From Opitutaceae bacterium (GTDB taxonomy: Bacteria > Verrucomicrobiota > Verrucomicrobiia > Opitutales > Opitutaceae), in the NCBI GenBank assembly GCA_016795545.1, contig JAEUGX010000054.1:124001-188000 (forward strand): DNA of 64,000 nucleotides, given 5' to 3'. A program made the position numbers and the translations under genes. The notes beneath the pieces are model-generated. The model searched no databases. It was given only the letters and a program-made list of their open reading frames with translations, and was not told the DNA's origin. Positions 1 to 14,016 of the stretch are shown here, piece after piece (position 1 is the stretch's first letter; every line of letters begins with the position of its first letter).

Positions 1-1
1 C

Positions 2-598
2 GACCACGTCATCACGATCGCAGGCGCCTTTTCCGGCACCCTCGGCTTCCTGTGCGATCGGCTGGTGCACGGCGACGCGCTCTCGGTGGCGGTGCGCAAG
101 GCGAAGGAGCTCGGCTACACCGAGCCGCATCCCCGCGACGACCTCTCCGGGCTCGACGTGGCCCGCAAGGCCGTGATCCTCGCGCGCGAACTCGGCCTGA
201 GGCTGGACCTGACCGACGTCGAACTGAAGCCGTTCGTCCCGCCGCAATTCCTCAAGGAGGACGACCCCGAGAAGTTCATGCAGTCGCTCACCGGCCTCGA
301 TGCCGAGGTGAAGGCGAGGGTGGAGTCGAGCAAGGCCCAGGGCCGTCTGCCCCGCTACCTGGCCCGCATCACGCCCGGCGCCGCCGGCGCCAAGGTGTCG
401 GTCGGCCCTGTCGAGGTGGAATCCACGCACCCCGCCGCCGCGCTGCGCGGCGCCGAGGCCTTCGTCGCCTTCCACACTGAACGCTACCGTGAGTATCCGA
501 TGGTCGTCCGCGGCGCCGGCGCCGGCGGCGATGTCACGGCCGCCGGCGTGCTGGCCGACATCCTGCGCCTGGCCCAGAACATCCGCGGACGGCGCTGA
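2..598 (+). CDS. thrA: Aspartokinase/homoserine dehydrogenase, C-terminal part (homoserine dehydrogenase domain)
   Basis: Partial gene, cut by the window start; only the last 198 codons are present. Homoserine dehydrogenase reduces aspartate semialdehyde to homoserine for threonine and methionine synthesis. The stretch 'GYTEPHPRDDLSGLDVARK' and the end 'GAGAGGDVTAAGVLADIL' are the substrate-binding and terminal motifs of ThrA/MetL-type enzymes. The protein stops right after the catalytic domain with no C-terminal ACT domain, which favours the bifunctional kinase-dehydrogenase fusion over monofunctional Hom; the kinase half would lie outside the window. Homoserine kinase, the next step, is encoded far away at 48842. 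Confidence 0.85.
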   Translation, partial: DHVITIAGAFSGTLGFLCDRLVHGDALSVAVRKAKELGYTEPHPRDDLSGLDVARKAVILARELGLRLDLTDVELKPFVPPQFLKEDDPEKFMQSLTGLDAEVKARVESSKAQGRLPRYLARITPGAAGAKVSVGPVEVESTHPAAALRGAEAFVAFHTERYREYPMVVRGAGAGGDVTAAGVLADILRLAQNIRGRR

Positions 599-859
599 AG
601 AAAGACATCCTCCGGAGCTGCAGACGATGCGGCGCGCAGGGCGTGTTGCGAGGGGTGGGCGGAACTGTTTCAGCCAGACGCACTGCGCCGCCCTTGCGGT
701 TTGTAATGGCACGATCCCGCATCCGTTATAAGGGAGCGGCTTCAGTGTCCAATAGTGTGCATTAGCGATTTCCTGCCTCTGCCGGAGCCGGTTTGGGGCT
801 TTTTGTCATAAATTCTTGGTTCAAGGATTGACACGTAAGAGTCGATTTGCAGGTTGTCC
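599..859. other. Intergenic region upstream of the ilv leader
   Basis: No convincing gene is seen between thrA and the ilv leader peptide. The region should hold the promoter of the branched-chain operon, but none stands out. Candidates are TTGTAA at 701-706 followed about 19 nt later by TTATAA (726-731), an extended -10-like TGTCATAAA at 804-812, and a perfect TTGACA at 828-833 that lacks a good -10 box. All are weak predictions read by eye. Confidence 0.3.
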
Positions 860-871
860 GCCGTCCGATCC

Positions 872-973
872 ATGCTCAACGCCGTCGTCATTGCTCTGAT
901 TATTGTTGTCCTGGCCCTTCTTGCCACGGATCCAACCAACCATGGGCGGCTCGCTAAAGCCTCAAGCTTCTAA
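872..973 (+). CDS. Branched-chain amino acid leader peptide (ilvL-like)
   Basis: A 33-codon ORF, ATG to TAA, ends 138 nt before ilvD. Residues 2-17 are almost purely hydrophobic, and 12 of the first 17 residues are Leu, Val or Ile (for example 'VVIALIIVVLALL'). This matches leader peptides such as enterobacterial IlvL (about 32 residues, rich in Ile/Val/Leu), whose translation senses charged branched-chain tRNAs. A rho-independent terminator follows its stop codon by 27 nt, which is the layout needed for attenuation. The Shine-Dalgarno sequence is weak (AGG at 851-853). The short hydrophobic peptide could otherwise be a small membrane protein, but its position and the overlapping RNA structures argue for a leader. 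Confidence 0.8.
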   Translation: MLNAVVIALIIVVLALLATDPTNHGRLAKASSF

Positions 974-999
974 GAGAAAACTCTCAAAAAAAACGGAAG

Positions 1000-1030
1000 C
1001 CGCCCTCAAAAAGGGCGGTTTTTTTATTTT
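1000..1030 (+). terminator. Rho-independent terminator (attenuator) before ilvD
   Basis: A 7-bp GC-rich stem (CCGCCCT / AGGGCGG) with a 5-nt CAAAA loop is followed by a run of seven T, one A and four more T. It is the strongest intrinsic terminator in the window. It lies 81 nt upstream of the ilvD start rather than behind a gene, which fits conditional termination. Confidence 0.9.
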
Positions 1031-1111
1031 ACGCCATATGACGCAATCCCAACCTAACCAACTCTCGCTCCGCTGCCGCCATAACGGTAGCGTAGCCTGA
1101 ACTTTACGCTC

Positions 1112-2782
<1,671 letters not shown>

Positions 2783-2817
2783 ACTTTAACATCCACCCTG
2801 CAATACCTAGGGACATC

Positions 2818-4674
2818 ATGAAACTCACCGGAGCTGAAATCATTTGGGAGTGCCTCCTGCGCGAAGGCGTGGAGGTGGTCTTTGGCTACCCGGGCGGCGC
2901 CATCCTGCCCGCCTACGACGCGATGACCAAGTACCCGAAAATCCACCACGTGCTCGTCCGCCACGAACAGGGCGCGACGCACATGGCCGACGGCTACGCC
3001 CGCGCCAGCGGCAAGGTCGGCGTGGCCATCGCCACCTCGGGCCCGGGCGCGACCAACATGGTCACGGGCATCGCCACCGCCATGATGGATTCGTCGCCGA
3101 TCGTGTGCATCACGGGCCAGGTCGGCTCGAAGGCCATCGGCACCGACGCCTTCCAGGAGACGGACGTGACCGGAGTCACGCTGCCGATCACCAAGCACAA
3201 CTACCTGGTCACGAAGCCGGGCGAGATCGCCCGCGCCATCCGCGAGGCCTTCTACATCGCCAAGAGCGGCCGGCCCGGCCCGGTGCTGGTCGACATTACC
3301 AAGGACGCGCAGCAGCTCTCGGCCGAGTTCGACTGGGAGGGCGCCGCGCCGCGGCTGCCCGGCTACCGGCCCAGCTACCACGCTCCGGCGTCGGAATACG
3401 CCCGCGCGGCCGAGCTCATCAACGCCGCCAAGCGCCCGTTGATCCTGGCGGGGCAGGGGATCATCAAGTCCGGCACCACCGACGCGGTGCTGCAGCTGGC
3501 CCGCGTCGCCGGCATCCCGATCTCCACGACGCTGCTCGGCATCGGCGCCATTCCCGCCTCGTCGCCGCACAACCTCGGCATGATGGGCATGCACGGCGAG
3601 GCCTGGGTGAACCAGGCCATCCAGCAGGCCGACCTGCTGATCGCGCTCGGCATGCGGTTTGACGACCGCGTGACCGGCAACCTCAAGACCTACGCGCTCA
3701 ACGCCAAGAAGATCCACGTCGACATCGACCCGACCGAGATCAACAAGAACGTGCCTGTCGACGTCGCGCTCATCGGCGACCTCGGCGAGGTGCTCGCCCA
3801 GATCCAGCCGCAGGTGAAGCCCGCCGAGCGCGCCGAGTGGTGGGACCTCATCAAGGCCCAGCGCGGCGACGCCGCCGTGCGCGACATCCAGAGCCTGCCC
3901 GACAACGGCCACCTCTACGCGGCGCACGTGATCAACGACATCTGGCGCTTCACCCGCGACCGCGACACCATCGTGGTGACGGACGTGGGCCAGCACCAGA
4001 TGTGGGAGGCGCAGTATTACCGCCATGAGAAGCCCCGCTCGCTCATCACCTCCGGCGGCCTCGGTACCATGGGCTTCGCCCTGCCGGCGGCCATCGGCGC
4101 CAAGTTCGCGTGCCCGGACAAGGACGTGTGGGTGGTCGTCGGCGACGGCGGCTTCCAGATGACCATGCCCGAGCTCGCCACCGCGGAGCAGGAGAAGATC
4201 AAGGTCAACGTGGCCGTCATCAACAACGCTTTCCTCGGCATGGTGCGCCAGTGGCAGGAATTCTTCTATGACAAGCGCTACGCCGCCACGCCCATGACGG
4301 GGCCCGACTTCGTCAAGCTCGCCGAGGCTTTCCGCCTCAAGGGGCTCCGCTGCGACCGGCGGTCGGCGGTGAAGTCGACTGTGGAGAAAACCCTGGCCGA
4401 GCCGGGGACCGTGGTCATTGATTTCGTCGTGGAAAAGGAAGACACCGTGTTCCCGATGGTCCCCGCCGGCGCGGATCTCGACAAGATGATCCGCCGCCCG
4501 AAGCAGGACGTGCTGGCCGAGAGCGGCAACGACAAGGACTGGGAGATGCCCGCCGCCCAGGGCGCGCCGGTGGCTCCCGTCGCGGCCAAGCCGGCCCGCA
4601 ACGGCCGCGCCCGGCCGGCCCCCAAGCCCGCCCGTGCCGCCGCGCCCCGTCGCGCCAAGGCCGGCCGCCGCTAA
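2818..4674 (+). CDS. ilvB: Acetolactate synthase, large (catalytic) subunit
   Basis: 618 residues. A thiamine-diphosphate and FAD enzyme that condenses two pyruvates to acetolactate, or pyruvate with 2-oxobutyrate to acetohydroxybutyrate. The catalytic glutamate is E50 ('VRHEQGATH'); the ThDP motif starts at GDGG 443-446 and ends at the NN of 'VINNAF'. The regulatory subunit follows 12 nt downstream. Odd feature: after the usual family end (about residue 560) there is a ~58-residue tail rich in Ala, Pro, Arg and Lys, not part of the catalytic fold and of unknown role. Confidence 0.96.
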   Translation: MKLTGAEIIWECLLREGVEVVFGYPGGAILPAYDAMTKYPKIHHVLVRHEQGATHMADGYARASGKVGVAIATSGPGATNMVTGIATAMMDSSPIVCITGQVGSKAIGTDAFQETDVTGVTLPITKHNYLVTKPGEIARAIREAFYIAKSGRPGPVLVDITKDAQQLSAEFDWEGAAPRLPGYRPSYHAPASEYARAAELINAAKRPLILAGQGIIKSGTTDAVLQLARVAGIPISTTLLGIGAIPASSPHNLGMMGMHGEAWVNQAIQQADLLIALGMRFDDRVTGNLKTYALNAKKIHVDIDPTEINKNVPVDVALIGDLGEVLAQIQPQVKPAERAEWWDLIKAQRGDAAVRDIQSLPDNGHLYAAHVINDIWRFTRDRDTIVVTDVGQHQMWEAQYYRHEKPRSLITSGGLGTMGFALPAAIGAKFACPDKDVWVVVGDGGFQMTMPELATAEQEKIKVNVAVINNAFLGMVRQWQEFFYDKRYAATPMTGPDFVKLAEAFRLKGLRCDRRSAVKSTVEKTLAEPGTVVIDFVVEKEDTVFPMVPAGADLDKMIRRPKQDVLAESGNDKDWEMPAAQGAPVAPVAAKPARNGRARPAPKPARAAAPRRAKAGRR

Positions 4675-4686
4675 CCCAACCCTCCC

Positions 4687-5256
4687 ATGGCCAAACATAC
4701 GCTCATCGCCTACGTCGAGGACGTGCCGGGTGTCCTGAACCGGGTCGCCTCGCTCTTCCGCCGCCGCAACTTCAACATCGATTCCCTGACCGTCGGCCGG
4801 ACCGAGCAGGCCGGCGTCTCGCGCCTGACCGTCGTGGTCGACGCGACCGAGGCCGGCGCCCGGATCGTCGAGGCCAACCTCTACAAGCTGGTCAACGTCC
4901 TCCGCGTCGACGACCTCACCCACAAGGCGTCGCTCATGCGCGAGCTGGCCCTGGTCAAGGTCAAGGTCACCCCCGCGACCCGCAGCCAGGTCCTCCAGCT
5001 CGTGGAGGTCTTCCGCGCCCGCGTGGTCGACGTCGACGAGCAGACGCTCGTCATCGAGGTCACCGGCACCCCGGAGAAGATCGTCAAGTGCGAGCTCGTC
5101 ATGCGCCCCTACGGCATCGTCGAGATCGTCCGCACCGGCGCGGTCGCGATGGCGCGCGGCCACGAGCTGCTCTCCTCGGCGCCGCCGCTCGTGCCCACCG
5201 AGAACGTCACCGGCGACCACGCCCACGACACGTCCGGCATCTCCATGTCGGTCTAG
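4687..5256 (+). CDS. ilvN: Acetolactate synthase, small (regulatory) subunit
   Basis: 189 residues, typical for IlvN/IlvH. The N-terminal ACT domain (about residues 3-78, starting '[18 protein letters not shown]') binds valine for feedback inhibition; '[13 protein letters not shown]' is the usual ACT signature. The C-terminal half (about 80-165) is the ALS_ss_C domain. It pairs with IlvB encoded just upstream. It ends with a ~20-residue polar extension. The start ATG directly precedes the conserved N-terminus. Confidence 0.95.
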   Translation: MAKHTLIAYVEDVPGVLNRVASLFRRRNFNIDSLTVGRTEQAGVSRLTVVVDATEAGARIVEANLYKLVNVLRVDDLTHKASLMRELALVKVKVTPATRSQVLQLVEVFRARVVDVDEQTLVIEVTGTPEKIVKCELVMRPYGIVEIVRTGAVAMARGHELLSSAPPLVPTENVTGDHAHDTSGISMSV

Positions 5257-5300
5257 GCCCGCGCCCGGCCCCCGGCAAAAAACTCAACTCATTTCTACCC

Positions 5301-6317
<1,017 letters not shown>

Positions 6318-6414
6318 TCGTGTCCCCCCCTGGCCGCGCCCCGGCGCGGGTGGCCGCCCGGTCCCCTTTGCGGGAACGGGGCCCATCCCGCCGGCCGGCC
6401 GCCCCCTTCCTCCC

Positions 6415-8004
6415 ATGAAACCCGACTACGTCCGCATCTTCGACACCAGCCTCCGCGACGGCGAGCAAGCTCCCGGCGCGTCCATGACCTCGGCCGAAAA
6501 GCTAGAGGTTGCCCGGGCGCTGGCGCGACTGGGCGTGGACGTGATCGAGGCCGGGTTTCCGGCGGCGTCGCCGGACGACCTGGCGGCGGTGCAGGCGATC
6601 TCGGCCGAGGTGGGGCAGCAGTCCGTCCCGGGCCGCCCGCAGGCGGCCCCGCCCATCATCTGCGGCCTGGCCCGCTGCACGCGCAACGACATCGAGGCCG
6701 CCTGGCAGGGCGTGAAGGGCGCGCGGCACCCGCGCATCCACACCTTCCTCGCGACGAGCGACATCCACCTGAAGCACAAGCTCCGGCTCACGCGTCCGGA
6801 GATGATCGCGCGCGCGGTCGAGATGGTGGGTTTCGCCCGCTCGCTCTGCGCCGACGTCGAGTTCTCACCCGAGGACGCCGGCCGCAGCGACCCGCAGTTC
6901 CTCTACGAGGTGCTGGCCGCGGTCATCAAGGCCGGCGCCACCACGCTCAACATCCCGGACACCGTTGGCTACACCATGCCCGATGAGTTCGGGGCGCTGA
7001 TCGCCGGCATCATCCAGCACACGCCCGGAGCGCGGGATGTCACCATCTCGGTGCACTGCCACGACGACCTGGGCCTCGCGGTCGCCAACTCCCTGGCCGG
7101 GCTCCGCGCGGGCGCGCGCCAGGCCGAGGTCACCATCAACGGCATCGGGGAGCGGGCCGGCAACGCCTCGCTGGAGGAGCTCGTCATGGTCCTCCGCACC
7201 CGGGGCGAGAAGCTCGGCCTGCAGACCGGCGTCGACGCGACGCAGCTCTGCCGCGTCAGCCGCCTCGTCTCCCGCAGCACGAGCTACCCGGTGCCGCCCA
7301 ACAAGGCCATCGTGGGGGCCAACGCCTTCGCGCACGAGTCCGGCATCCACCAGGACGGCATGATCAAGAACGCCCAGACATACGAGATCATGCGCCCCGA
7401 GGACGTCGGCGCGGCCCAGACCATGCTGGTCCTCGGCAAACATTCCGGCCGCAACGCCTTCTCCAAGCGCCTCGCCGAGCTCGGCTATGCGCTCGAGGGC
7501 GACGCGCTGCTGAAGGCCTTCAACGAGTTCAAGAAGCTCGCCGACCGCAAGAAGGAGGTGCACGACGCCGACCTCATCGCCCTGGCCTCGGACGAGCGCA
7601 CCACCGTGCCCGAGCTCTGGGCGCTGGAGACCCTCCAGGTCGTCTGCGGCACCACCGGGCTGCCCACGGCCACGGTCCGCCTGCGCGACCCCGACGGCAA
7701 GACGCACGTCCACGCCGCCATCGGCACGGGACCGGTCGACGCCTGCTACAAGGCCATCGACGGGATCGTCAAGGTGCCGGTCGAGCTGCTGGAGTTCGGC
7801 ATCAGCGCCGTCACCGAGGGCATCGACGCCCTCGCCGAGGCCACCGTGCGCGTCCGCCACGACGCGCAGCGGGCCAGCCACGGGCACGGCGCGGACACCG
7901 ACATCGTCGTCGCCAGCGCCAAGGCCTACATCGCTTCCCTCAACCACGTGCTGTCGCGCCAGTCCAGCGGCCGGGCGCAGCATCCGCACGAAGTCTCCCC
8001 CTGA
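6415..8004 (+). CDS. leuA: 2-isopropylmalate synthase
   Basis: 529 residues. First step of the leucine branch: acetyl-CoA plus 2-oxoisovalerate. The TIM barrel begins with '[15 protein letters not shown]' (catalytic Arg and metal Asp); the metal-binding His pair is in '[10 protein letters not shown]'. The linker carries 'HESGIHQDG', and the C-terminal ~130 residues form the LeuA allosteric dimer domain that normally binds leucine. The gene lies 97 nt after ilvC in the same direction. It is distinguished from the related cimA at 10044 by the 'DGEQAPG' active-site loop. Confidence 0.95.
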   Translation: MKPDYVRIFDTSLRDGEQAPGASMTSAEKLEVARALARLGVDVIEAGFPAASPDDLAAVQAISAEVGQQSVPGRPQAAPPIICGLARCTRNDIEAAWQGVKGARHPRIHTFLATSDIHLKHKLRLTRPEMIARAVEMVGFARSLCADVEFSPEDAGRSDPQFLYEVLAAVIKAGATTLNIPDTVGYTMPDEFGALIAGIIQHTPGARDVTISVHCHDDLGLAVANSLAGLRAGARQAEVTINGIGERAGNASLEELVMVLRTRGEKLGLQTGVDATQLCRVSRLVSRSTSYPVPPNKAIVGANAFAHESGIHQDGMIKNAQTYEIMRPEDVGAAQTMLVLGKHSGRNAFSKRLAELGYALEGDALLKAFNEFKKLADRKKEVHDADLIALASDERTTVPELWALETLQVVCGTTGLPTATVRLRDPDGKTHVHAAIGTGPVDACYKAIDGIVKVPVELLEFGISAVTEGIDALAEATVRVRHDAQRASHGHGADTDIVVASAKAYIASLNHVLSRQSSGRAQHPHEVSP

Positions 8005-8025
8005 GCCGCCCCCTTCCGTTTCCAC

Positions 8026-9435
8026 ATGAGCCAGTCACCCAAAACCCTCTTCCAGAAAATCTGGGACGCGCACGTCGTGGCCGAGGAGCCCGGCGCGCCC
8101 GCCGTGCTGTACATCGACCTGCACCTCGTGCACGAGGTCACCTCGCCGCAGGCCTTCGCCGTGCTCAAGGAGCGCGGCCTGAAGGTGCGCCGCCCCGACC
8201 GCACGGTCGCGACGATGGACCACTCCATCCCGACGCGCGGCGGCTACGAGGCCGCCGACGAGATGGGGCGCATCCAGCTGCGCCTGCTCGAGTCGAACTG
8301 CCAGGCGCACGGCATCCGCATGTACGGCCTCGACTCCGTGCAGCGCGGCATCGTGCACGTCATCGGGCCGGAGCAGGGCTTCACCCAGCCCGGCATGACG
8401 ATCGTGTGCGGCGACAGCCACACCTCGACGCACGGCGCGTTCGGCTCGCTCGGCTTCGGCATCGGCACCAGCGAGGTGGGCCACGTGCTCGCCACCCAGT
8501 GCCTGCTCCAGCGCAAGCCGCGGACCTGCGAGGTGCGCGTCGACGGCCAACTGCGCCCGGGCGTCACCGCCAAGGACATCATCCTCGCCGTCCTGGCGAA
8601 GATCGGCGTCGGCGGCGGCACCGGCCATGTCTTCGAGTACACCGGCTCCGCCATCCGCAGCCTCGACATGGAAGGCCGCATGACGGTCTGCAACATGTCC
8701 ATCGAGGGCGGCGCGCGCGCCGGCATGGTGGCGCCCGACGACCGGACCTTCCAGTTCGTGGCCGGCCGCGAGTTCGCGCCCAAGGGCGCCGCGTGGGACC
8801 GGGCCGTCGCCCGCTGGCGGCAGCTGCCCACCGACCCGGGCGCGACGTTCGACAAGACCGTGACGCTCGACGCCTCGCGGCTCGAGCCGATGGTCACGTT
8901 CGGCACCAACCCGGGCCAGGGCGTGGCGATCACCCAGCCGCTCCCGACGCCTGCCAGCCTCTCCGACCCCAACGAGCGGGCGGGCCTGGAGAAGTCGCTC
9001 GCCTACATGAAATTCGAGCCCGGCAAGCCGATCCTCGGCCAGCCCGTGGACGTCGTCTTCCTCGGCTCCTGCACCAACTCGCGCCTCGTCGACCTCCGCG
9101 CCGCCGCCCAGCTGCTGCGCGGCCGCAAGGTCGCCGCGAACGTGCGCATGATGGTCGTCCCCGGCTCCCAGTCCGTGAAGCAGGCCGCCGAGTCGGAGGG
9201 CCTCGACCGCGTCTTCAAGGAGGCCGGCGCCGACTGGCGCGAGGCCGGCTGCTCGATGTGCATCGCCATGAACGGCGACCAGCTCAGCCCCGGCCAGCTG
9301 GCCGTGTCCACTTCCAACCGCAACTTCGAGGGCCGGCAGGGCAAGGGCGGCCGCACCGTCCTGGCCTCGCCGCTCACCGCCGTCGCCGCCGCGGTCGCCG
9401 GCCGCATCGCCGATCCGCGGGCGCTCCTGTCCTGA
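8026..9435 (+). CDS. leuC: 3-isopropylmalate dehydratase, large subunit
   Basis: 469 residues, aconitase superfamily. With LeuD it isomerises 2- to 3-isopropylmalate, and in this operon probably also citramalate to 3-methylmalate. The three [4Fe-4S] cysteines are in 'GSCTNSR' and 'GCSMCIAMN'; '[14 protein letters not shown]' is a family signature. It lies 21 nt after leuA. Confidence 0.97.
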   Translation: MSQSPKTLFQKIWDAHVVAEEPGAPAVLYIDLHLVHEVTSPQAFAVLKERGLKVRRPDRTVATMDHSIPTRGGYEAADEMGRIQLRLLESNCQAHGIRMYGLDSVQRGIVHVIGPEQGFTQPGMTIVCGDSHTSTHGAFGSLGFGIGTSEVGHVLATQCLLQRKPRTCEVRVDGQLRPGVTAKDIILAVLAKIGVGGGTGHVFEYTGSAIRSLDMEGRMTVCNMSIEGGARAGMVAPDDRTFQFVAGREFAPKGAAWDRAVARWRQLPTDPGATFDKTVTLDASRLEPMVTFGTNPGQGVAITQPLPTPASLSDPNERAGLEKSLAYMKFEPGKPILGQPVDVVFLGSCTNSRLVDLRAAAQLLRGRKVAANVRMMVVPGSQSVKQAAESEGLDRVFKEAGADWREAGCSMCIAMNGDQLSPGQLAVSTSNRNFEGRQGKGGRTVLASPLTAVAAAVAGRIADPRALLS

Positions 9436-9457
9436 ACCCGACCCACCCGCTCCCACC

Positions 9458-10043
9458 ATGTCCGCTCCCAAATTCACCACCCTCACCGCCCGCTGCGTCG
9501 TGCTGCCCGTCATGGACGTGGACACGGACCAGATCATCCCGGCCCGTTTCCTCAAGGTCACGGACAAGAAGGGTCTCGGCGAAAAGCTGTTCTGCGACTG
9601 GCGCTACCGCGACGACGGTTCGCCGAATCCCGACTTCGTGCTGAACCGCCCCGAGTCCCAGGGCGCCCGGATCCTCGTCGCCGGCCACAACTTCGGCTGC
9701 GGCTCCTCGCGCGAGCACGCGCCGTGGGCGCTGGTCGGCTGGGGCCTCCAGGCCGTGATCTCGACGCTGTTCGCCGACATCTTCAAGGGCAACTCGCTCA
9801 AGAACGGCCTGCTCCCGATCGAGATCGCGCCCGCGGCCCACGCCGCGCTGGTCGCCGCCCGGACCCAGAACCCGCAGCTGCCGGTCACGGTCGACCTGCA
9901 CGCCCAGACGGTCGCCTGGCCCGGCCAGGCGCCGCTCCAGTTTCCGATCGATCCGTTCTCCCGCACCTGCCTGCTCGAGGGAGTGGACGAACTCGGCTAC
10001 CTGCAGAAGTTCACCCCGCAGGCCGAAGCCTACGAAGCCGCCC

Positions 10044-10051
<8 letters not shown>
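9458..10051 (+). CDS. leuD: 3-isopropylmalate dehydratase, small subunit
   Basis: 197 residues, the swivelling domain partner of LeuC. 'DVDTDQIIPARFLK' and 'GHNFGCGSSREHAPWAL' are the substrate-binding motifs of LeuD. It is 22 nt behind leuC and overlaps the next gene, cimA, by 8 nt, pointing to translational coupling. Confidence 0.97.
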
Positions 10052-11645
<1,594 letters not shown>

Positions 11646-11655
11646 ACCACTCTTC

Positions 11656-12759
11656 ATGAAAGCAAGCATCGCCCTGACTCCCGGTGACGGCATTGGCCCC
11701 GAAGTGGTCAATGAAGCCCGGCTCGTGCTCGAAGCCATCGCCCAGCGCCATGGCCACGAGTTCAAATTTTCCGAGCACCTCCTCGGTGGCTGCGCCATCG
11801 ATGCGAGGGGCACGGCCATGCCGGACGACACGCTCGCCGCCGCCCGGGCCGCCGATGCCGTGCTGCTGGGCGCCGTGGGCGGCCCCCAGTGGGACGACCC
11901 GCAGGCCAAGGTGCGGCCGGAGCAGGGCCTGCTGGCCATCCGCAAGGCGCTGGGCCTCTACGCCAACGTCCGCCCGGTCCGCCCGTATCCCGCGCTGGCC
12001 CGCCTGTCGCCGCTGAAGGCGGAGCGCGTCGCGGGCGTCGACTTCGTCGTGCTGCGCGAGCTGACCGGCGGCCTCTACTTCGGCACGCCGAAGGGCCGCA
12101 CCCAGACCCCGCAGGGCGAGGTGGCGGTCGACACGCTCGTCTACACCGAGGGGGAGATCCGGCGCATCGTCCGGCTCGCCTTCCAGATGGCGCGGCAGCG
12201 CCGCAAGCTGGTGACGTCGGTCGACAAGGCCAACGTCCTCGAGTCGTCGCGCCTCTGGCGCAAGGTCGCCATCGAGGTCGGCCGCGAGTTCCCGGACGTC
12301 AAGCTGGAGCACCAGCTGGTCGACTCCTGCGCGATGCGGCTCATCACGCACGCGCCCCAGTTCGACGTGATCGTCACCGAGAACATGTTCGGCGACATCC
12401 TGACCGACGAGGCGGCCGTGCTGGCCGGCTCGCTCGGGGTCCTGCCCAGCGCCTCGCTGGGCGAGGGCCGGCTGGGCCTCTACGAGCCGATCCACGGCTC
12501 GGCGCCGGACATCGCCGGCAAGGGCATCGCCAATCCCACGGGCACGATCCTCTCCGCCGCGCTGCTGCTCCGGCACTCGCTCGGGCTCGAGCGCGAGGCG
12601 CGCGAGGTCGAGCAGGCCGTGAACCTGGCGATCGAGGAGGGGAAGCACACCGCCGACGTCGGCGCGGCGCACCCGCTCACCACCGCGCAGATGGGCGAGG
12701 CCATCCGCGAGCGTCTCGACGCCGGCGAGGGCGCGCCGCTGTCACGGCACCAGGACTAG
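11656..12759 (+). CDS. leuB: 3-isopropylmalate dehydrogenase
   Basis: 367 residues. NAD- and Mg-dependent oxidative decarboxylation of 3-isopropylmalate (and probably 3-methylmalate). Visible motifs are 'TPGDGIGPEVV' at the N-terminus, the YxT-type 'RELTGGLYFG', and the metal and cofactor loop 'ENMFGDILTDEAA' with 'PIHGSAPDIAGKG'. It starts 10 nt after cimA. The stop codon TAG is part of the AGGAGG Shine-Dalgarno sequence of the next gene. Confidence 0.96.
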   Translation: MKASIALTPGDGIGPEVVNEARLVLEAIAQRHGHEFKFSEHLLGGCAIDARGTAMPDDTLAAARAADAVLLGAVGGPQWDDPQAKVRPEQGLLAIRKALGLYANVRPVRPYPALARLSPLKAERVAGVDFVVLRELTGGLYFGTPKGRTQTPQGEVAVDTLVYTEGEIRRIVRLAFQMARQRRKLVTSVDKANVLESSRLWRKVAIEVGREFPDVKLEHQLVDSCAMRLITHAPQFDVIVTENMFGDILTDEAAVLAGSLGVLPSASLGEGRLGLYEPIHGSAPDIAGKGIANPTGTILSAALLLRHSLGLEREAREVEQAVNLAIEEGKHTADVGAAHPLTTAQMGEAIRERLDAGEGAPLSRHQD

Positions 12760-12767
12760 GAGGCACC

Positions 12768-13970
12768 ATGAACCCGACCTCCCAGCCGCTGGACACGACC
12801 CGCTTCATCGCGCGGCACGTGGCGGGCCTGCGCCGCTCCGGCATCCGCGACTTCTTCGAGCTGGTCGCCAAGACCGACGGCGTCATCTCGCTCGGCATCG
12901 GCGAGCCCGATTTCAACACGCCGCAGCCCATCCGCGACGCCGTCACGACGGCGATGAACACGGGCAAGACCCACTACACCTCCAACCTGGGGCTGCCCGA
13001 GCTCCGCAAGGAGATCTGCCGCTACGTCGAGGGGTATTTCAAGGTCGGCTACCGGCCGGACGACGAGGTGCTTGTCACCGTCGGCGTGTCCGAGGGCCTC
13101 GACCTCGCGCTCCGCTCCCTGCTCAATCCCGGGGACAAGGTGCTCTACCACCAGCCGTGCTACGTCTCGTACGCGCCCTCGGTGGAGCTGGTGCACGGCA
13201 TCGGCGTGCCGGTGGCCACGAACGCCGCCGACCGGTTCTCGCTCGACGCCCCCGCCCTGGCGGCGGCGTGGCAGCCGGGCTGCAAGCTCCTGCTCCTGAA
13301 CCTGCCCTGCAATCCCACCGGCGGCGTGTGCTCCCGCGAGCAGCTCGAGCGCATCGCCCGCTTCGCCATCGAGAAGGACCTCATCGTCATCAGCGACGAG
13401 ATCTATTCGGAGCTGATCTTCGAGGGCACCCACACCAGCATCGCCAGCCTGCCCGGGATGCGGGAGCGGACGCTCCTCCTGCACGGCTTCTCCAAGGCCT
13501 TTGCCATGACGGGCTTCCGCCTCGGCTATGCCTGCGGCCCCGCGCCGCTCATCGAGGCGATGATGAAGGTGCACCAGTACTCCATGCTGTGCGCGCCGAG
13601 CATCAGCCAGGAGGGCGCGCTGGCCGCGCTTCGCCTGGGAGACGACGCCACCAAGTACATGCGCGACCGGTACCGCGAGCGCCGCGACCTGTTCGTGCGC
13701 CGGATCAACGCCGCGGGGCTCGCCTGCCACTCGCCGCGGGGCTCGTTCTACGCCTTCCCCTCCGTGAAGCCGACCGGCCTCGACGAGGGCGACTTCGCCC
13801 GGCGCCTCCTGCTCGAGCACAAGGTGGCCGTGGTGCCGGGCACGGCCTTCGGCGACGCCGGCAAGGGCCATGTGCGCGCCTGCTTCACCGCCAACGAGGC
13901 GAAGCTGTCCGAGGCCTGCGACCGGATCGAGCGGATGCTGGCCGTGCTCAAGCCGGCCGCGGCGCGCTGA
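12768..13970 (+). CDS. Class I/II PLP-dependent aminotransferase
   Basis: 400 residues, fold type I. The PLP lysine is in 'HGFSKAFAMTGFRLGY', the cofactor Asp/Tyr in 'VISDEIYSEL', and the substrate Arg near the end in 'GHVRACFTANE'. A strong AGGAGG (12758-12763) and an ATG just after the leuB stop fix the start; the longer open frame upstream overlaps leuB and is not real. As the last gene of the branched-chain operon it probably transaminates the keto acids to Leu/Ile/Val, but the sequence resembles aspartate/aromatic aminotransferases, not IlvE (fold type IV). The exact substrate is uncertain. Confidence 0.88.
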   Translation: MNPTSQPLDTTRFIARHVAGLRRSGIRDFFELVAKTDGVISLGIGEPDFNTPQPIRDAVTTAMNTGKTHYTSNLGLPELRKEICRYVEGYFKVGYRPDDEVLVTVGVSEGLDLALRSLLNPGDKVLYHQPCYVSYAPSVELVHGIGVPVATNAADRFSLDAPALAAAWQPGCKLLLLNLPCNPTGGVCSREQLERIARFAIEKDLIVISDEIYSELIFEGTHTSIASLPGMRERTLLLHGFSKAFAMTGFRLGYACGPAPLIEAMMKVHQYSMLCAPSISQEGALAALRLGDDATKYMRDRYRERRDLFVRRINAAGLACHSPRGSFYAFPSVKPTGLDEGDFARRLLLEHKVAVVPGTAFGDAGKGHVRACFTANEAKLSEACDRIERMLAVLKPAAAR

Positions 13971-13982
13971 ATCCGCCGGGGG

Positions 13983-14016
13983 CGGCCCGCGTGGGCTCAG
14001 CCCTCGTGGCGGGCCG
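13983..14016. terminator. Possible bidirectional hairpin between convergent genes
   Basis: Arms CGGCCCGC (13983-13990) and GCGGGCCG (14009-14016) are perfectly complementary, with a nested GGGCT/AGCCC pairing inside. It lies between the end of the branched-chain operon and the convergent glycosyltransferase, and contains that gene's stop codon. There is no U-run on either strand, so its role in termination is only possible. Confidence 0.3.

Larger units (their letters stand above)
860..1030 (+). promoter_or_regulatory. Transcription attenuator of the ilv-leu operon
   Basis: Mutually exclusive RNA pairings can be drawn. The terminator stem pairs 1000-1006 with 1012-1018. The element GGGCGGCT at 944-951, inside the leader ORF just after the Leu/Val/Ile codons, is perfectly complementary to AGCCGCCC at 998-1005, the 5' arm of the terminator, so it can act as an antiterminator. 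GCCGTCC at 860-866 can in turn pair with 944-950 (one G-U pair) and GCCC at 914-917 with 944-947, giving protector pairings. A ribosome stalled on the branched-chain codons (884-922) would leave 944-951 free and block the upstream arms, so transcription would continue into ilvD. The pairings are read directly; the mechanism is inferred by analogy with E. coli ilv and leu. Confidence 0.75.

Noticed and set aside
828..860. TTGACA at 828-833 as the ilv promoter
   Set aside because: The -35 hexamer is perfect, but there is no acceptable -10 box 16-18 nt downstream (AGGTTG), so I do not call it a promoter.
5088..5300. Longer N-terminus for ilvC
   Set aside because: It overlaps ilvN and is unrelated to any ketol-acid reductoisomerase; the family start is 'MAKIYYD' at 5301.
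11889..12767. Longer N-terminus for the aminotransferase
   Set aside because: The region is leuB in another frame. AGGAGG and ATG at 12768 define the start.
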